Positions 26,625 to 35,882 are shown, counted from the stretch's first letter. The stretch is 64,000 nucleotides of DNA from Salipiger bermudensis (GCF_019801965.1 NZ_JAHVIA010000003.1:186001-250000), one strand, 5' to 3'. Translations and numbers: made by a program. Notes: generated from the letters alone by a model not told the origin.

Positions 26625-28067
26625 TCACTCCGCCGCCTTGCGCGAAGGGGCGTCAGGCCAGGCGGTGTGATCGACGTCGAGATCCGGGAACTGCGCCGGA
26701 TCGAAGACCGGCCGCGACACGCCCGCATCCACCTGGGCGCGGAAATCGCGGATCAGGCGCAGCGCGATCGGGAACATCATCATCAGCGCCAGCAGGTTGA
26801 CGATGGCGAGGATGCCCATCAGCGGATCGGAGAAGTTGAACACCACCGTCGCCCCCGGCGCGGTGGCCCCGAGGAAGACGATGCCGATGATGGCGATGCG
26901 CAGGATCTGCAGCGCCATCGGCTTCTCGGTCATGAAGGTCAGCGCGTTCTCGCCGAGGTAGTAGTTGTACATGATCGAGCTGAACGAGAAGAGCAGGATC
27001 GCGAAGGTCAGGAAATACTGCGCCCAGTTGCCGACGTGATGCACCATGCTCTGCTGGGTCAGCGCCACGCCGTCCACGCCCTCGGCGCCGGGCTGGTAGA
27101 CATCGCCGAGCAGGATGACGAATGCGGTGCAGGAGCAGATGATGATGGTGTCGATGAACACCGAGAAGCTCTGGGTGATGCCCTGGCTCACCGGGTGCAG
27201 GTTGTAGGCGGTGGCGGCCACGTTGGGCGCGGAGCCAAGACCGGCCTCGTTGGAGAACAGCCCCCGGCGCAGACCATTGGCCAGCGCCGCCCCCATGCCG
27301 CCCGCGACGGCCTCGCGGAAGCCGAAGGCGTTGGCGACGATGTCGATGATCACCGCCGGCAGGCTGGTGATGTTGAGCACGATGATCAGCAGCGCCATGC
27401 CGATATAGCCGATCGCCATCACCGGGATGATCACGTCGGCGGCCTTGGCGATGCGGTGGATGCCGCCATAGACGATGACCGCCGTCAGGATCGCCAGCAC
27501 CGCGCCGGTGGCGACCCGCGGGATGCCCATGCTGTCGGCGGCGGCGCCGGCCACGGTGTTGCCCTGGAAGGCGTTGAAGCCGATGGCGAAGGAGGCGATC
27601 AGGCAGACCGCGTAGATCGCCGCCAGCCAGCGGTAATGGCTGCCGAGACCATGGATGATCGAGCGTGCCGGGCCGCCACGATAATCGCCGCTGGGTCCGG
27701 TGCGCTTGAAGACCTGCGCCAGCGTCGCCTCGATCAGGCCCGAGGCCATGCCCACGAGCGCGATCACCCACATCCAGAACACCGCGCCGGGGCCGCCGGC
27801 GGTGATCGCCACCGCCACGCCGGCGATGTTGCCGCCGCCCACTCTGCCCCCGACCGAAACAAACAGCGCCTCGCGGGCGCTGATGTGGGACGGATCGTTG
27901 GTGTCGCTGCCCGAGGTCAGCACGCCGAACATCCGCTTGAAGAATCGGAACTGCACGAACCCGCTCGCCGCGGTGAAGAACACGCCGAGGATCACAAGGA
28001 AGGGCACCAGCGCCCAACCCCAGGTCAGATCATTGATTGCATTGAATATCGTATCCAGAAACCCCAT
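26625..28067 (-). CDS. Alanine or glycine:cation symporter (AGCS family)
   Basis: 480 residues with about ten membrane helices. The N-terminus [22 protein letters not shown] and the signature [18 protein letters not shown] match the sodium:alanine symporter family, which takes up alanine or glycine with Na+. AAGGA sits eight bases upstream of the ATG at 28067; a GTG two codons earlier is less likely. It is 72 nt before pncA on the same strand, but a functional link is not obvious. Confidence 0.92.
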   Translation of the reverse strand: MGFLDTIFNAINDLTWGWALVPFLVILGVFFTAASGFVQFRFFKRMFGVLTSGSDTNDPSHISAREALFVSVGGRVGGGNIAGVAVAITAGGPGAVFWMWVIALVGMASGLIEATLAQVFKRTGPSGDYRGGPARSIIHGLGSHYRWLAAIYAVCLIASFAIGFNAFQGNTVAGAAADSMGIPRVATGAVLAILTAVIVYGGIHRIAKAADVIIPVMAIGYIGMALLIIVLNITSLPAVIIDIVANAFGFREAVAGGMGAALANGLRRGLFSNEAGLGSAPNVAATAYNLHPVSQGITQSFSVFIDTIIICSCTAFVILLGDVYQPGAEGVDGVALTQQSMVHHVGNWAQYFLTFAILLFSFSSIMYNYYLGENALTFMTEKPMALQILRIAIIGIVFLGATAPGATVVFNFSDPLMGILAIVNLLALMMMFPIALRLIRDFRAQVDAGVSRPVFDPAQFPDLDVDHTAWPDAPSRKAAE

Positions 28068-28286
28068 CAGCACGATCCTTCATCTGTTCTGGCCACACAA
28101 CGTGAAGGAGAACCCCCACAGCCAGACCCTACGCCTTTGACGGTCGCGCCCGAAAGCGAAAAGCGCCCTGTTTGCGCCAGTTTCCCCATAAGAAACGGCA
28201 GCTTGACCGATCCCGGGCGCTCTGGCGCGGGGCGCGCCATCCTGTCCGCTTGCGCGTGGCGCGGGCTTGGGCCTATGTCTCCGCCC

Positions 28287-29216
28287 ATGTTTACCGTCTG
28301 CGCCCTCTACCACTTCACCCGCTTCGATGCCCCCGACGCCCTGCGCGCGCCACTGCTCGAGCTCTGCCGCGCCGAGCAGGTCACCGGCACGCTGTTGCTG
28401 GCCGGCGAAGGCATCAATGGTACCATCGCCGGGCCGCGCGCCGGCATCGACGCGGTGCTGGCGCATATCCGCGCCCTGCCCGGCTGCGAGGGGCTCGAGT
28501 GGAAGCTCTCGAGCGCACAGGAACGGCCGTTTGCCCGCATGAAGGTGCGGCTGAAGCGCGAGATCGTGACGATGGGCCAGGCCGATGTCGATCCGCGCGC
28601 GCAGGTCGGCCACTATGTCGAGCCCGCCGACTGGAACGCGCTGATCCGCTCGCCCGACGTGGCGGTGATCGACACCCGCAACGATTACGAGGTCGCCATC
28701 GGCACCTTCGAGGGCGCGGTGGACCCGCAGACCGAGAGCTTCCGCGATTTCCCCGCCTGGTGGGAGGCCAACAAGGAGCGCTTTCACAACAAGCGCATCG
28801 CGATGTTCTGCACCGGCGGCATCCGCTGCGAGAAATCCACCAACTGGCTGATGGGCCAGGGGGTCGAGGAGGTCTATCACCTCAAGGGCGGGATCCTGAA
28901 ATACCTCGAGGAGGTGCCGGCGGAGGACAGCAGCTGGCAGGGCAGCTGCTTCGTCTTCGACGGGCGAGTCTCGGTCGAGCACGGTCTTCGCGAGGGGCCG
29001 CACCTGCTCTGCCACGCCTGCCGCCGCCCCATCCTGCCCGAGGATCGCGACCGCCCCGAATACGAGCACGGCGTCTCCTGCCATCTCTGCATCAACGAGA
29101 CCTCGGAGGAGGACAAGGCGCGCTTCCGCGAGCGCCAGAAGCAGATCGCGCTGGCCCGTGCCCGCGGGGAGCGCCACCTGCACGCCGATGTGCCCGAGAA
29201 CGATCCCGAGCTCTGA
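28287..29216 (+). CDS. trhO: tRNA uridine(34) hydroxylase, rhodanese-like
   Basis: 309 residues. An N-terminal acylphosphatase-like domain (ALYHFTRF...[16 protein letters not shown]) is followed by a rhodanese domain with catalytic Cys in [16 protein letters not shown] and a C-terminal Cys-rich tail ([10 protein letters not shown] and VSCHLCINE). This is the YceA/TrhO build, which hydroxylates U34 of tRNAs. The frame is open far upstream because it is antisense to the symporter gene; 28287 is chosen from the family N-terminus [10 protein letters not shown], although no good Shine-Dalgarno precedes it. Confidence 0.93.
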   Translation: MFTVCALYHFTRFDAPDALRAPLLELCRAEQVTGTLLLAGEGINGTIAGPRAGIDAVLAHIRALPGCEGLEWKLSSAQERPFARMKVRLKREIVTMGQADVDPRAQVGHYVEPADWNALIRSPDVAVIDTRNDYEVAIGTFEGAVDPQTESFRDFPAWWEANKERFHNKRIAMFCTGGIRCEKSTNWLMGQGVEEVYHLKGGILKYLEEVPAEDSSWQGSCFVFDGRVSVEHGLREGPHLLCHACRRPILPEDRDRPEYEHGVSCHLCINETSEEDKARFRERQKQIALARARGERHLHADVPENDPEL

Positions 29217-29232
29217 TCGCGCGCGGCCTTTG

Positions 29233-29372
29233 CGGCTCTGGCAGCTCTACCGCGTCGGCCCACTCTGGTAGCCCTGCCGCGTCCGGCGCCTCTGGCGGCA
29301 CTGATGGCTCGGGCGGTTTTGGCACTGCTGGCGGCTCTGGCACCGCGGGCGGCTCTGCCGGTTCTGGCGCGG
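29233..29372. repeat. Degenerate GGCTCTGGC-type tandem repeat between trhO and fliP
   Basis: The gap between the convergent trhO and fliP stops is filled with imperfect short repeats of GGCTCTGGC/GGCGGCTCTGGC type (for example around 29232, 29330 and 29350). Translated on the plus strand it gives a Gly/Ser/Ala-rich string, on the minus strand a Pro/Glu-rich one, but no start or family supports coding. It looks like a simple-sequence expansion. Confidence 0.5.
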
Positions 29373-30098
29373 CTAGAAGTAGCTGCGCACCAGCGCTCCA
29401 GCGAGCAGCGACCAGCCATCGGCGATGACGAAGAAGGCCAGCTTGAACGGCAGCGACACGATCGCCGGCGGCACCATCATCATGCCCATCGACATTAGGA
29501 TCGCCGCCACCACGAGGTCGATGATCAGGAAGGGCAGGAAGATCAGGAAGCCGACCTGGAAGGCACGGGCGATCTCGGACAGCATGAAGCTGGGGATCAG
29601 CAGCGACAGAGGCGCCTCGGGCCGCAGCGTCTCGCCCCGGGCATCCGGGCGCAGATCGGCGATGCTCGCGAAGGTATCATCATCGGTGCGTCCGGCCATG
29701 AAGCCGCGGAACGGCACCAGCGTGCGCTCCACCCCCTCCTCGACGCTGATCTCCTCGTCGATCAGCGGCCTGAGCCCATCCTGCCAGGCGGCGGTGAAGG
29801 TCGGCTCCATGACGAAATAGGTGAGGAACAGCGCCAGGCTGACGATCAGCATGTTGGGTGGCGACTGCTGCAGCCCCACCGCCTGCCGCAGGATCGCGAA
29901 GACGGTGACGAGGAAGGGGAAGCAAGTCACCATGATGGCGATGCCGGGCGCCAGGCTCAGCAGGGTGATCAGCGCGATAAGCTGGATCGAGGTCGCGGTG
30001 AGCGAGCCGCCCTCGCCGAGATCGAGCCGCAGCTCCTGCGCGGCGGCACCCGTGGCCAGGATCATCAGGATCAACGCCGTGAGAGCCGTGCGCCGCAT
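29373..30098 (-). CDS. fliP: Flagellar type III export protein FliP
   Basis: 241 residues. A cleavable signal peptide (about 1-20) precedes four membrane helices with the family segments IALITLLSLAPGIAIMVTCF, QQSPPNMLIVSLALFLTYF and PFLIIDLVVAAILMSMGMMMVPP. FliP forms the core of the export gate in the inner membrane inside the basal body. It is the last gene of the fliF-fliH-fliN-fliP chain. The other gate genes (fliQ, fliR, flhA, flhB) are not in this window. Confidence 0.96.
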   Translation of the reverse strand: MRRTALTALILMILATGAAAQELRLDLGEGGSLTATSIQLIALITLLSLAPGIAIMVTCFPFLVTVFAILRQAVGLQQSPPNMLIVSLALFLTYFVMEPTFTAAWQDGLRPLIDEEISVEEGVERTLVPFRGFMAGRTDDDTFASIADLRPDARGETLRPEAPLSLLIPSFMLSEIARAFQVGFLIFLPFLIIDLVVAAILMSMGMMMVPPAIVSLPFKLAFFVIADGWSLLAGALVRSYF

Positions 30099-30101
30099 CG
30101 G

Positions 30102-30389
30102 TCAGCTCGGGCTCCGGAAGTCCACGACCTCTGTGAGACGCACCGCGAGCTGGCCGTTCTCGCCACCATCGACCACCTCAAGCGCACCGATGCCGATCAG
30201 CCGGTCACCGACATAGAGCTCGACCGGATCCTCGAGCCGCTTGTCCAGCGTCAGCACCGAGCCGGCGCCCAGCTTCAGCAGATCACGCACAAGGGGGCGG
30301 GCGCGGCCCACCGAGACAGTGATCTCGATCGGCACCGCGGTGAAGGGAGTGGCGGCCTCCGGCCGCGTGCTATCGGTCTGCTCAGCCAT
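30102..30389 (-). CDS. fliN: Flagellar motor switch protein FliN
   Basis: 95 residues, essentially one SPOA domain: VPIEITVSVGRARPLVRDLLKLGAGSVLTL opens it and LYVGDRLIGIGALEVVDG closes it. FliN forms part of the cytosolic C-ring and torque/switch complex. Its start overlaps the end of the fliH-like gene by 8 nt, and fliP begins 3 nt after its stop, so the chain is tightly coupled. The short N-terminus is normal for alphaproteobacterial FliN. Confidence 0.95.
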   Translation of the reverse strand: MAEQTDSTRPEAATPFTAVPIEITVSVGRARPLVRDLLKLGAGSVLTLDKRLEDPVELYVGDRLIGIGALEVVDGGENGQLAVRLTEVVDFRSPS

Positions 30390-30984
30390 GGGCCGCCTTC
30401 CTCCGGTTGTCCTGCACGAATGCCTGCACCGCCTCGCTCACCTCCTGTACGAGCCCGCCGAGATCGACCTGCGTTTCGCTCTCGCTAAAGCGGATATCGG
30501 CCTGCCCCTCCGCCAGCGTCGGGTCCTCCACCAGGGAGAGCGGGAAGCCGAACTCCATCTCGATCAGCGGCGCCACCGAGGTGGACGCCCCGGGGGCCAC
30601 GGCAATCACCACGTCGAGCCGCCCGATCTCGGCCGCCATGGCGCGCAGCTGCTCGGCAAGATGCAGGCCCAGCGTCTCCTGCAGGGACGCCGGCAGCAGC
30701 TTGGCGACGACCTCCTCGAGCAGCGGCGAGATGCCGTTCAGAACCTGTCTGCAGGCTTCATGATAGGTGAAGGACAGGTCCTGCAGGTTCTGGGCAAAAT
30801 CGCTGGCGATGCGCAGCTGATCGTCGCTCTGCGCATTGATTGCGTCATCCCAGCCGGCGCGGTAGCCGCCATCGAACCCTTCGAGCTTGGCGGCCTCCAG
30901 CGCGCTCTCGTCGTGCAGCCCGGCAACCGGCGCGCGCGCGGGCGCGACGCCGAAATCCTCGAGAAACTCCGCCAGCCCAGTCAT
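30382..30984 (-). CDS. fliH: FliH-like flagellar assembly protein
   Basis: 200 residues, cytosolic, with an acidic helical N-terminal half (GYRAGWDDAI...DFAQNLQDLSFTYHEACRQVL) and a C-terminal alpha/beta part (LAEQLRAMAAEIGRLDVVIAVAPG). Sequence similarity to FliH is low, but the place between fliF and fliN and the build fit the FliH/YscL stator that regulates the export ATPase FliI. It starts in an ATGA overlap with fliF. The symbol is assigned from position as much as sequence. Confidence 0.78.
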   Translation of the reverse strand: MTGLAEFLEDFGVAPARAPVAGLHDESALEAAKLEGFDGGYRAGWDDAINAQSDDQLRIASDFAQNLQDLSFTYHEACRQVLNGISPLLEEVVAKLLPASLQETLGLHLAEQLRAMAAEIGRLDVVIAVAPGASTSVAPLIEMEFGFPLSLVEDPTLAEGQADIRFSESETQVDLGGLVQEVSEAVQAFVQDNRRKAAHG

Positions 30985-32630
30985 CTCGCCTCCTCCGTCC
31001 GGTCTTCGCCCTCGTCGAGCCAGCTGCGCAGGATCTCGACCGTCTCGCTCTTGCGCTCCTCGATCAGGCTGCGCAGGCGATCGACCGGATCCTCCTCGGC
31101 CGGGCTGTCGAAATCGACCATGCCCATGCCACCGAAGCCGCCGTCACCCCCCAGCGCCGGCAACCCGCCGAAATCGCCGCTGCCATCGTCGATCTCGCCA
31201 TCGAGCGCGGAACCCGCCTCGAAGCCCTCCGCGCCGCCCCCGCCGGGCAGTGCCAACGCGCCGCCAGCCGCGCCGGGCAGGGCCGCCTGCGCAGGGGCGG
31301 TGAGGATCGGGCGCACCACGAAGAGCCCGAGGATCAGCGCCACCACGGCCAACACTCCGATCTGGATCAGAGTCATCGGATCGAGCGGCATGCTGAACCA
31401 TCCCGGCTCCAGCGGGCCGGTGCCAAGCCCCTCGGGGCGCTCGAAGGGCATCGAGCGGATGGTGATCTCATCGCCGCGCTCCTCCTCGAAGCCCACGGCG
31501 GAAGCCACCAGGTCACGCAGCGCCGCAAGCTCTTCGTCCGGCAGCGGCGAGAATTGCTCGGTGCCATCGGCGCCGGGCGCCAGCGTGCCATTGACCAGCA
31601 CCGCCACGGTCAGCCGCTTGATGGCCCCCGGCGCGCGGGTCACCTCGCGCATGGTTTCGGAGACCTCGTAATTCACCCGCTCGCGGGTCTCGCTGCTCTG
31701 GCTCTGCGAATTGCCGCCGCCGCCAGCATCGCCCTCCGGGAGGTTCGAGGCGACGGTGACATCGCCGCCACCGCTATCCTGCGAGGTGCTGCTCTCTTCC
31801 TCGGTATCGGTGGAGATCACCACGCGCCCCTCGGGATCGAACTGGCGCTGGCGGATGGTCTCGCTCTCGGTCACCGTGTCGACGCTGACCTCGACCACGG
31901 CATTGCCGAGGCCGACCCGCGCCTCCACGAGCCGTTGCACGCGGTCGCGCAGCAGCGCCGCGCGATCCTCCGCCGTGGGGCCGGCGCCGGGCTCGTCCTC
32001 CGCGCCGATGAGCCCGCCCTTGCCGTCGATCACCGCCACGTCCTCGGGCATCAGCCCGGGCACCGCGGAGGCGACGAGATATTTCAGCGCCCGCGCCTGT
32101 ACCGGCGACAGCACGTCGCCATTGGTGGTGACGGAGATCGAGGCCGATGGCGAGACGTCGCGCTGAAACGGATTCGCAGTGGAATTGGCGATGTGCACCC
32201 GCGCGGTGGCGATCATCGGACTGGCGACGATGGTGCGCGCCAGCTCGCCCTCCTTGGCGCGCCAATAGGCGGCGTCGAACATCTGAGAGGTGGTGCCGAA
32301 GCCGGACAGCCCGTCGAGCAGCTCGTAGCCCTGGTTGGAATTGGCGGGCAAGCCCTCGCTCGCCAGGGTCATGCGCAGCGAATCGCGCTGCATGTCGGGC
32401 ACGAGGATGGCGCCGCCGCGCACCTCGTAGGGGATGCCGCGCGCTTCCAGCGCCGCCACCACCTCGCCCGCGGCCCCCTGTTCGAGCCCGGCATAGAGCA
32501 GCGCCATCGATGGCTGCGAGGCCATGCGGCCCATCGTCAGGACCGCCGCGATCGTGGCCAGCGTCGCCACGATGACCATCAGCCGCTGGCGCCCCGCGAG
32601 AGACCCCCAGATTGTCGCGAGCTGCTGCAA
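30981..32630 (-). CDS. fliF: Flagellar MS-ring protein FliF
   Basis: 549 residues. An N-terminal membrane helix (about 17-37), periplasmic ring-building motifs (ALYAGLEQGAAGEVVAALEARGI, ASEGLPANSNQGYELLDG), a Gly/Ser-rich spacer, a second membrane helix (about 428-450) and an acidic C-terminal FliG-binding tail are all present. It forms the MS ring, the base of the motor. The reading frame starts with TTG. TTG at 32630 has GGAGG exactly six bases upstream, while the TTG at 32636 touches it, so 32630 is preferred. Divergent from fliL across 115 nt. Confidence 0.94.
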   Translation of the reverse strand: MQQLATIWGSLAGRQRLMVIVATLATIAAVLTMGRMASQPSMALLYAGLEQGAAGEVVAALEARGIPYEVRGGAILVPDMQRDSLRMTLASEGLPANSNQGYELLDGLSGFGTTSQMFDAAYWRAKEGELARTIVASPMIATARVHIANSTANPFQRDVSPSASISVTTNGDVLSPVQARALKYLVASAVPGLMPEDVAVIDGKGGLIGAEDEPGAGPTAEDRAALLRDRVQRLVEARVGLGNAVVEVSVDTVTESETIRQRQFDPEGRVVISTDTEEESSTSQDSGGGDVTVASNLPEGDAGGGGNSQSQSSETRERVNYEVSETMREVTRAPGAIKRLTVAVLVNGTLAPGADGTEQFSPLPDEELAALRDLVASAVGFEEERGDEITIRSMPFERPEGLGTGPLEPGWFSMPLDPMTLIQIGVLAVVALILGLFVVRPILTAPAQAALPGAAGGALALPGGGGAEGFEAGSALDGEIDDGSGDFGGLPALGGDGGFGGMGMVDFDSPAEEDPVDRLRSLIEERKSETVEILRSWLDEGEDRTEEAR

Positions 32631-32745
32631 GACCAACCTCCGTTCCGACCGTTCTGCCCGGTAGCCGCATCAATGGAGCATCAGACTTAACAATCGGTTA
32701 GTTTCTGTATGGCTATATCGGCGGCGAATGAACGAGAGGTCCGCC

Positions 32746-33288
32746 ATGACCGATGCCACGGCCGACGCCCCCGCCGAGGACGAGGGTACGCCGCCAAAGA
32801 AAGGGTCGAAACTGCCGCTGCTGATCGGGCTGGTCCTGGCGCTTGCCGGGGGTGGCGGCGGCTTTCTCGCCGCGTGGTCGGGCCTGCTGCCCTTCGGGGG
32901 CGGCCACGCGCCGTCCGAAGCGGGCGACGGCGATTCGGGGCATGGCGACGGGCATGGCAGCGATCCGCCGCTGCCGATGCCTGACACCAATGTCGCCTTT
33001 GTCGAGCTGCCGCCGCTGACCATCTCGATGGGAACGATGGCGAATCTGCACCATCTGAGGTTTCGCGCCAGCCTCGAGGTGCCGCCGCAATATGCCGCCG
33101 AGGTGGAGACGCTCTCGCCACGGGTGATCGACGTATTGAACAGCTACCTTCGGGCGCTGCGGCCGGAGGATATCGAGGCGCCGGGCGCATTGATCCGGCT
33201 GCGCTCGCAGATGCTTCGGCGGCTGCAGATGGTCGCCGGCGAAGACCGCGTGCGCGACCTGCTGGTGCTGGAATTCGTGCTCAACTGA
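32746..33288 (+). CDS. fliL: Flagellar basal body-associated protein FliL
   Basis: 180 residues. A charged N-terminus, one membrane helix (about 22-42, LPLLIGLVLALAGGGGGFLA), an acidic His/Asp/Gly-rich linker and the FliL domain with FVELPPLTISMGTMANLHHLRFRASLEV fit the family. FliL rings surround the stator units and support motility. The start at 32746 has GAGAGG six bases upstream; an ATG at 32728 would add six residues without such support. First gene of the three-gene plus-strand flagellar unit. Confidence 0.93.
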   Translation: MTDATADAPAEDEGTPPKKGSKLPLLIGLVLALAGGGGGFLAAWSGLLPFGGGHAPSEAGDGDSGHGDGHGSDPPLPMPDTNVAFVELPPLTISMGTMANLHHLRFRASLEVPPQYAAEVETLSPRVIDVLNSYLRALRPEDIEAPGALIRLRSQMLRRLQMVAGEDRVRDLLVLEFVLN

Positions 33289-33300
33289 CGGGGGACCGGA

Positions 33301-33651
33301 ATGAACCTGATCGCCGACATCCTTCTCGCCGCCGGCGCGCTGGGCGCAGGCTTCTACTGTTTCGTCCTGTCGCGCCGCCTGTCGCGATTCACCGATCTCG
33401 AAAGCGGTGTCGGCGGAGCGGTGGCGGTGCTGTCGGCGCAGGTGGATGACCTGACCCGCACGCTCGGCGCCGCACAGACGACGGCGGGAGAGGAGACCGC
33501 GCAGCTCGAGGCCCTCACCAAGCGGGCGGAGGAGGCCGGGAAGCGGCTCGAGCTGATGCTGGCCTCGCTGCATGACCTCCCCGAACAGCCGCCGCCCGCC
33601 AAGGCCGAGTCGGAGTCGAGATTCGTTCGCCATCCCGGAGCATCACGATGA
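33301..33651 (+). CDS. Small flagellar-locus membrane protein, function unknown
   Basis: 116 residues. A single N-terminal membrane helix (about 5-24) is followed by a predicted coiled coil (about 35-90, rich in Leu/Glu/Ala heptads) and a Pro-rich tail. No enzyme motif. It sits 12 nt after fliL and overlaps motE by 4 nt, a position at which Rhodobacterales flagellar loci usually carry an unnamed protein. A role in motor assembly is inferred from context only. Confidence 0.8.
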   Translation: MNLIADILLAAGALGAGFYCFVLSRRLSRFTDLESGVGGAVAVLSAQVDDLTRTLGAAQTTAGEETAQLEALTKRAEEAGKRLELMLASLHDLPEQPPPAKAESESRFVRHPGASR

Positions 33652-34304
33652 GATCGTTGCTGCGCAGATCGAAGCCCGCACGCCGCAAGCGGGGCATCGG
33701 GGTCCTCGCGGTCATCGGCGGGCTGCTCATCGCGTCAGCCCTGGCCAGGATCGGCATGCAGGCCGGGGCGGCGCTTGCCCTCGAAGACCCCGCGGCAGCC
33801 AGCCACGAGGCCACCGCACAGGAGACAGGCCAGGCGCATTCGCCCCCGGCGCATACCGAGGGCCCGGAGAGTACGCCGGATCACGGCGCCGCCGATACCG
33901 ATCTCACGCCGATCCTCGAGGCGCTGAAGGCGCGCGAAGCGCGCGTCGCGAAGCGCGAATCGGATCTGCGGGCGCGCATGCAGGCGCTCTCCGTCGCCGA
34001 AGCCGAGATCGATCGCCGGATGCGCGCCATGGAGGAGGCCGAGCGCCGGCTGCGCGAAACCCTGGCGCTGGCCAAGACCGCGGCAGAAGATGATGTCGCC
34101 CAGCTGACGCAGGTCTACGCCACGATGAAGCCGAAGCAGGCCGCGGCGCTCTTCGAGGAGATGGAGCCGGATTTCGCGGCTGGCTTCCTTGGGCGGATGC
34201 GGCCAGACGCGGCGGCGGCGATCATGGCCGGTCTCAGCCCGCAGAAGGCCTATACGATCAGCGTCATGTTGGCCGGACGGAATGCCGGCGCGCCCCGGGA
34301 ATGA
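33648..34304 (+). CDS. MotE-like flagellar motility chaperone
   Basis: 218 residues. A membrane helix (about 18-38), an acidic/His-rich linker, a coiled coil (about 85-145, KAREARVAKRESDLRARMQAL...) and a C-terminal MgtE-N-like domain (VYATMKPKQAAALFEEMEPDFAAGFLGRMRPDAAAAIM) are the MotE build. MotE helps MotC/MotB and the stator in alphaproteobacteria. It begins in an ATGA overlap with the preceding gene. Its TGA lies six bases before the convergent trxC stop. Confidence 0.88.
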   Translation: MRSLLRRSKPARRKRGIGVLAVIGGLLIASALARIGMQAGAALALEDPAAASHEATAQETGQAHSPPAHTEGPESTPDHGAADTDLTPILEALKAREARVAKRESDLRARMQALSVAEAEIDRRMRAMEEAERRLRETLALAKTAAEDDVAQLTQVYATMKPKQAAALFEEMEPDFAAGFLGRMRPDAAAAIMAGLSPQKAYTISVMLAGRNAGAPRE

Positions 34305-34310
34305 ATCGCC

Positions 34311-34736
34311 TCAGCCCACCCGTCCGGCGAAGGCCGCGATCTCGGAGGCCGGCAGCGCGCCCGACTGCCGCGCCGCCTCGCGGCCCTTGCTGAACCCGAT
34401 CATCGTGGGAATTCCCCTGATGCCAAAGGCACTTGCCGCCGCAGGCTCGGCCTCTGTGTTGAGCTTCACAAGCCGCGCGCGGCCCTTGACGCCCTGCGCC
34501 GCCTTGGAGAATTCCGGCGCCATCATCCGGCACGGGCCGCACCACGGGGCCCAGAAATCCACCACCAGCGGCAGACCGTCGGTCCGGATTGCCTTTGCCA
34601 GCGTCGCCGCATCGATCTCATGCGCCTTGCCGTCGATCAGCGCCGCGCCGCAGGTGCCGCATTTCGGGCCCGCCGAAAGCCGATCCTCCGGCACCCGGTT
34701 TGCCTGACCGCATTCAAAACAGACCAGTTTGACCAT
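34311..34736 (-). CDS. trxC: Thioredoxin 2 (TrxC), zinc-ribbon type
   Basis: 141 residues. An N-terminal zinc ribbon with CxxC pairs (Cys6/Cys9 and CGTC near 26-29) precedes a thioredoxin domain with active site WCGPC (DFWAPWCGPCRMMAPEF) and cis-Pro loop GIRGIPTMIGF. It reduces cytosolic disulfides and is usually induced by oxidative stress. GGAG six bases before the ATG at 34736 favours this start over an ATG at 34754. Confidence 0.94.
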   Translation of the reverse strand: MVKLVCFECGQANRVPEDRLSAGPKCGTCGAALIDGKAHEIDAATLAKAIRTDGLPLVVDFWAPWCGPCRMMAPEFSKAAQGVKGRARLVKLNTEAEPAAASAFGIRGIPTMIGFSKGREAARQSGALPASEIAAFAGRVG

Positions 34737-34879
34737 CCCGCTCTCCACAGTCATATTCCATGATCATCATATGTGGTCCCCACGCCATTGTGACAATCCC
34801 CCGTGGAAACACGGCATTGCTTTCACGTTGAAGGTGATGAGAATGAATGCGCTGTCCAAATGAGGTCCGAGTCTTGCCC

Positions 34880-35440
34880 ATGATCACCCGTCGCAAATTC
34901 GTCGCCAGCGCCGCCGCCGGCACCGCTCTCGCCGCCGCAGCGCCCGCCCTCGCCTTCGAGGTCGATCCGAAATTCCGGCCCCAGCAGGTCGGCATCAAGA
35001 ACACGCTGTCGCCGGGGCAGATCCTGATCCTGCCGCGCGCGCATTTCCTGTATTACGTCACCGCACCGGGTCAGGCGATCCGCTACGGCGTCGGCGTCGG
35101 CCGCGCCGGTCTGGAATTCACCGGCGACGCGATCATCCAGGTCAAGAAGGAATGGCCGACCTGGCGCCCCACCGACGAGATGATCCAGCGCGAGCCGTCG
35201 ACCTACAGCAAGTTCGTCAACAACGACTACGTGCAGCCGGGCGGCCCGAGCAATCCGCTCGGAGCGCGCGCGCTCTACCTCTTCCAGAATGGCCGCGACA
35301 CCTTCTTCCGCATCCACGGCACCACGGCGCCGGAATCGATCGGTCGCTCGGTGTCGAACGGCTGCATCCGGATGCTGAACGAACACGTCATCGATCTTTA
35401 CAACCGTGTTCCTGTGGGAACCCCGGTCACCGTGCTCTGA
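34880..35440 (+). CDS. L,D-transpeptidase (YkuD domain), Tat-exported
   Basis: 186 residues. The N-terminus MITRRKFVASAAAGTALAAA is a twin-arginine-type signal (TRRKF) ending at ALAF. The YkuD domain contains the catalytic pair His146 (RIHGTT) and Cys162 in RSVSNGCIRM. Such enzymes form 3-3 peptidoglycan crosslinks or attach outer-membrane proteins to the wall. Start 34880 is chosen because the signal begins there; an upstream ATG at 34847 adds non-signal residues. A strong terminator follows 29 nt after the stop. Confidence 0.93.
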   Translation: MITRRKFVASAAAGTALAAAAPALAFEVDPKFRPQQVGIKNTLSPGQILILPRAHFLYYVTAPGQAIRYGVGVGRAGLEFTGDAIIQVKKEWPTWRPTDEMIQREPSTYSKFVNNDYVQPGGPSNPLGARALYLFQNGRDTFFRIHGTTAPESIGRSVSNGCIRMLNEHVIDLYNRVPVGTPVTVL

Positions 35441-35468
35441 CCAAGACCAACCGACTGACAGATAAAGC

Positions 35469-35505
35469 AAAGCCGGCGCGCCACCCAGTGCGCCGGCTTT
35501 CTTTT
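35469..35505 (+). terminator. Rho-independent terminator after the L,D-transpeptidase gene
   Basis: AAAGCCGGCGC (35469-35479) pairs perfectly with GCGCCGGCTTT (35490-35500) over a 10-nt loop, followed by CTTTT. A classic intrinsic terminator. Confidence 0.88.
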
Positions 35506-35650
35506 ACCCACCAAATGAGACACGCATAGGTTGCAAATGTTGCGAGAATTGGTCCGGTATGGCCGTGGGCCGGCCACATTCCCGCCGGATTCGAAGCGCT
35601 AGATACCCCCATAGACGACGTAACCAGCACCACATTTTAAGGAGTGTCAG

Positions 35651-35854
35651 ATGGCGGTTATTGCAATTCTCTTGGGCAGCGTTTTTGGCCTGATCGGAGC
35701 CCTCACCAGCTGGCTCGCCTTCGACGTCTCCTTCGGTTCCGCCGTCCTGCTCTACTTCGCAACCGCGCTCAGCTTCGGCCTGCTGCCGGTGATCGCGACC
35801 GCGCTCCGCGGCAACGACGACACCCGCGCCCTTGCCGCGAGCCCGGCACAGTAA
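35651..35854 (+). CDS. Small membrane protein, function unknown
   Basis: 67 residues with two predicted membrane helices (about 3-24 and 30-51) and a short polar C-terminus. TAAGGAGTG lies directly upstream of the ATG at 35651 at good spacing, which strongly supports translation. It is a stand-alone gene between a terminator and the convergent arylesterase gene. No family is recognised; it may be a membrane-stress or transporter-modulating peptide, but that is a guess. Confidence 0.78.
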   Translation: MAVIAILLGSVFGLIGALTSWLAFDVSFGSAVLLYFATALSFGLLPVIATALRGNDDTRALAASPAQ

Positions 35855-35882
35855 GCCCTCTTCTCCGTGCGTCGGGCGGCGC

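Noticed and set aside
26667-28286. Upstream extension of the trhO frame opposite the symporter gene
   Set aside because: Antisense to a clear AGCS symporter; TrhO homology starts only at 28287.
29217-29372. Gly/Ser-rich or Pro/Glu-rich coding tail between trhO and fliP
   Set aside because: No start codon with a Shine-Dalgarno, and both strands give low-complexity strings that reflect the DNA repeats.
29373-34304. Possible injection-type (virulence) type III secretion system
   Set aside because: FliL, MotE-like and the FliF MS-ring build are flagellar; no secretin, needle or translocon gene is present.
34787-34814. ATTGTGACAAT palindrome and CCGTG-GAAA-CACGG hairpin before the L,D-transpeptidase gene as a riboswitch
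   Set aside because: Both are short and match no known riboswitch core; they may be a promoter-proximal operator, but evidence is too thin to list.
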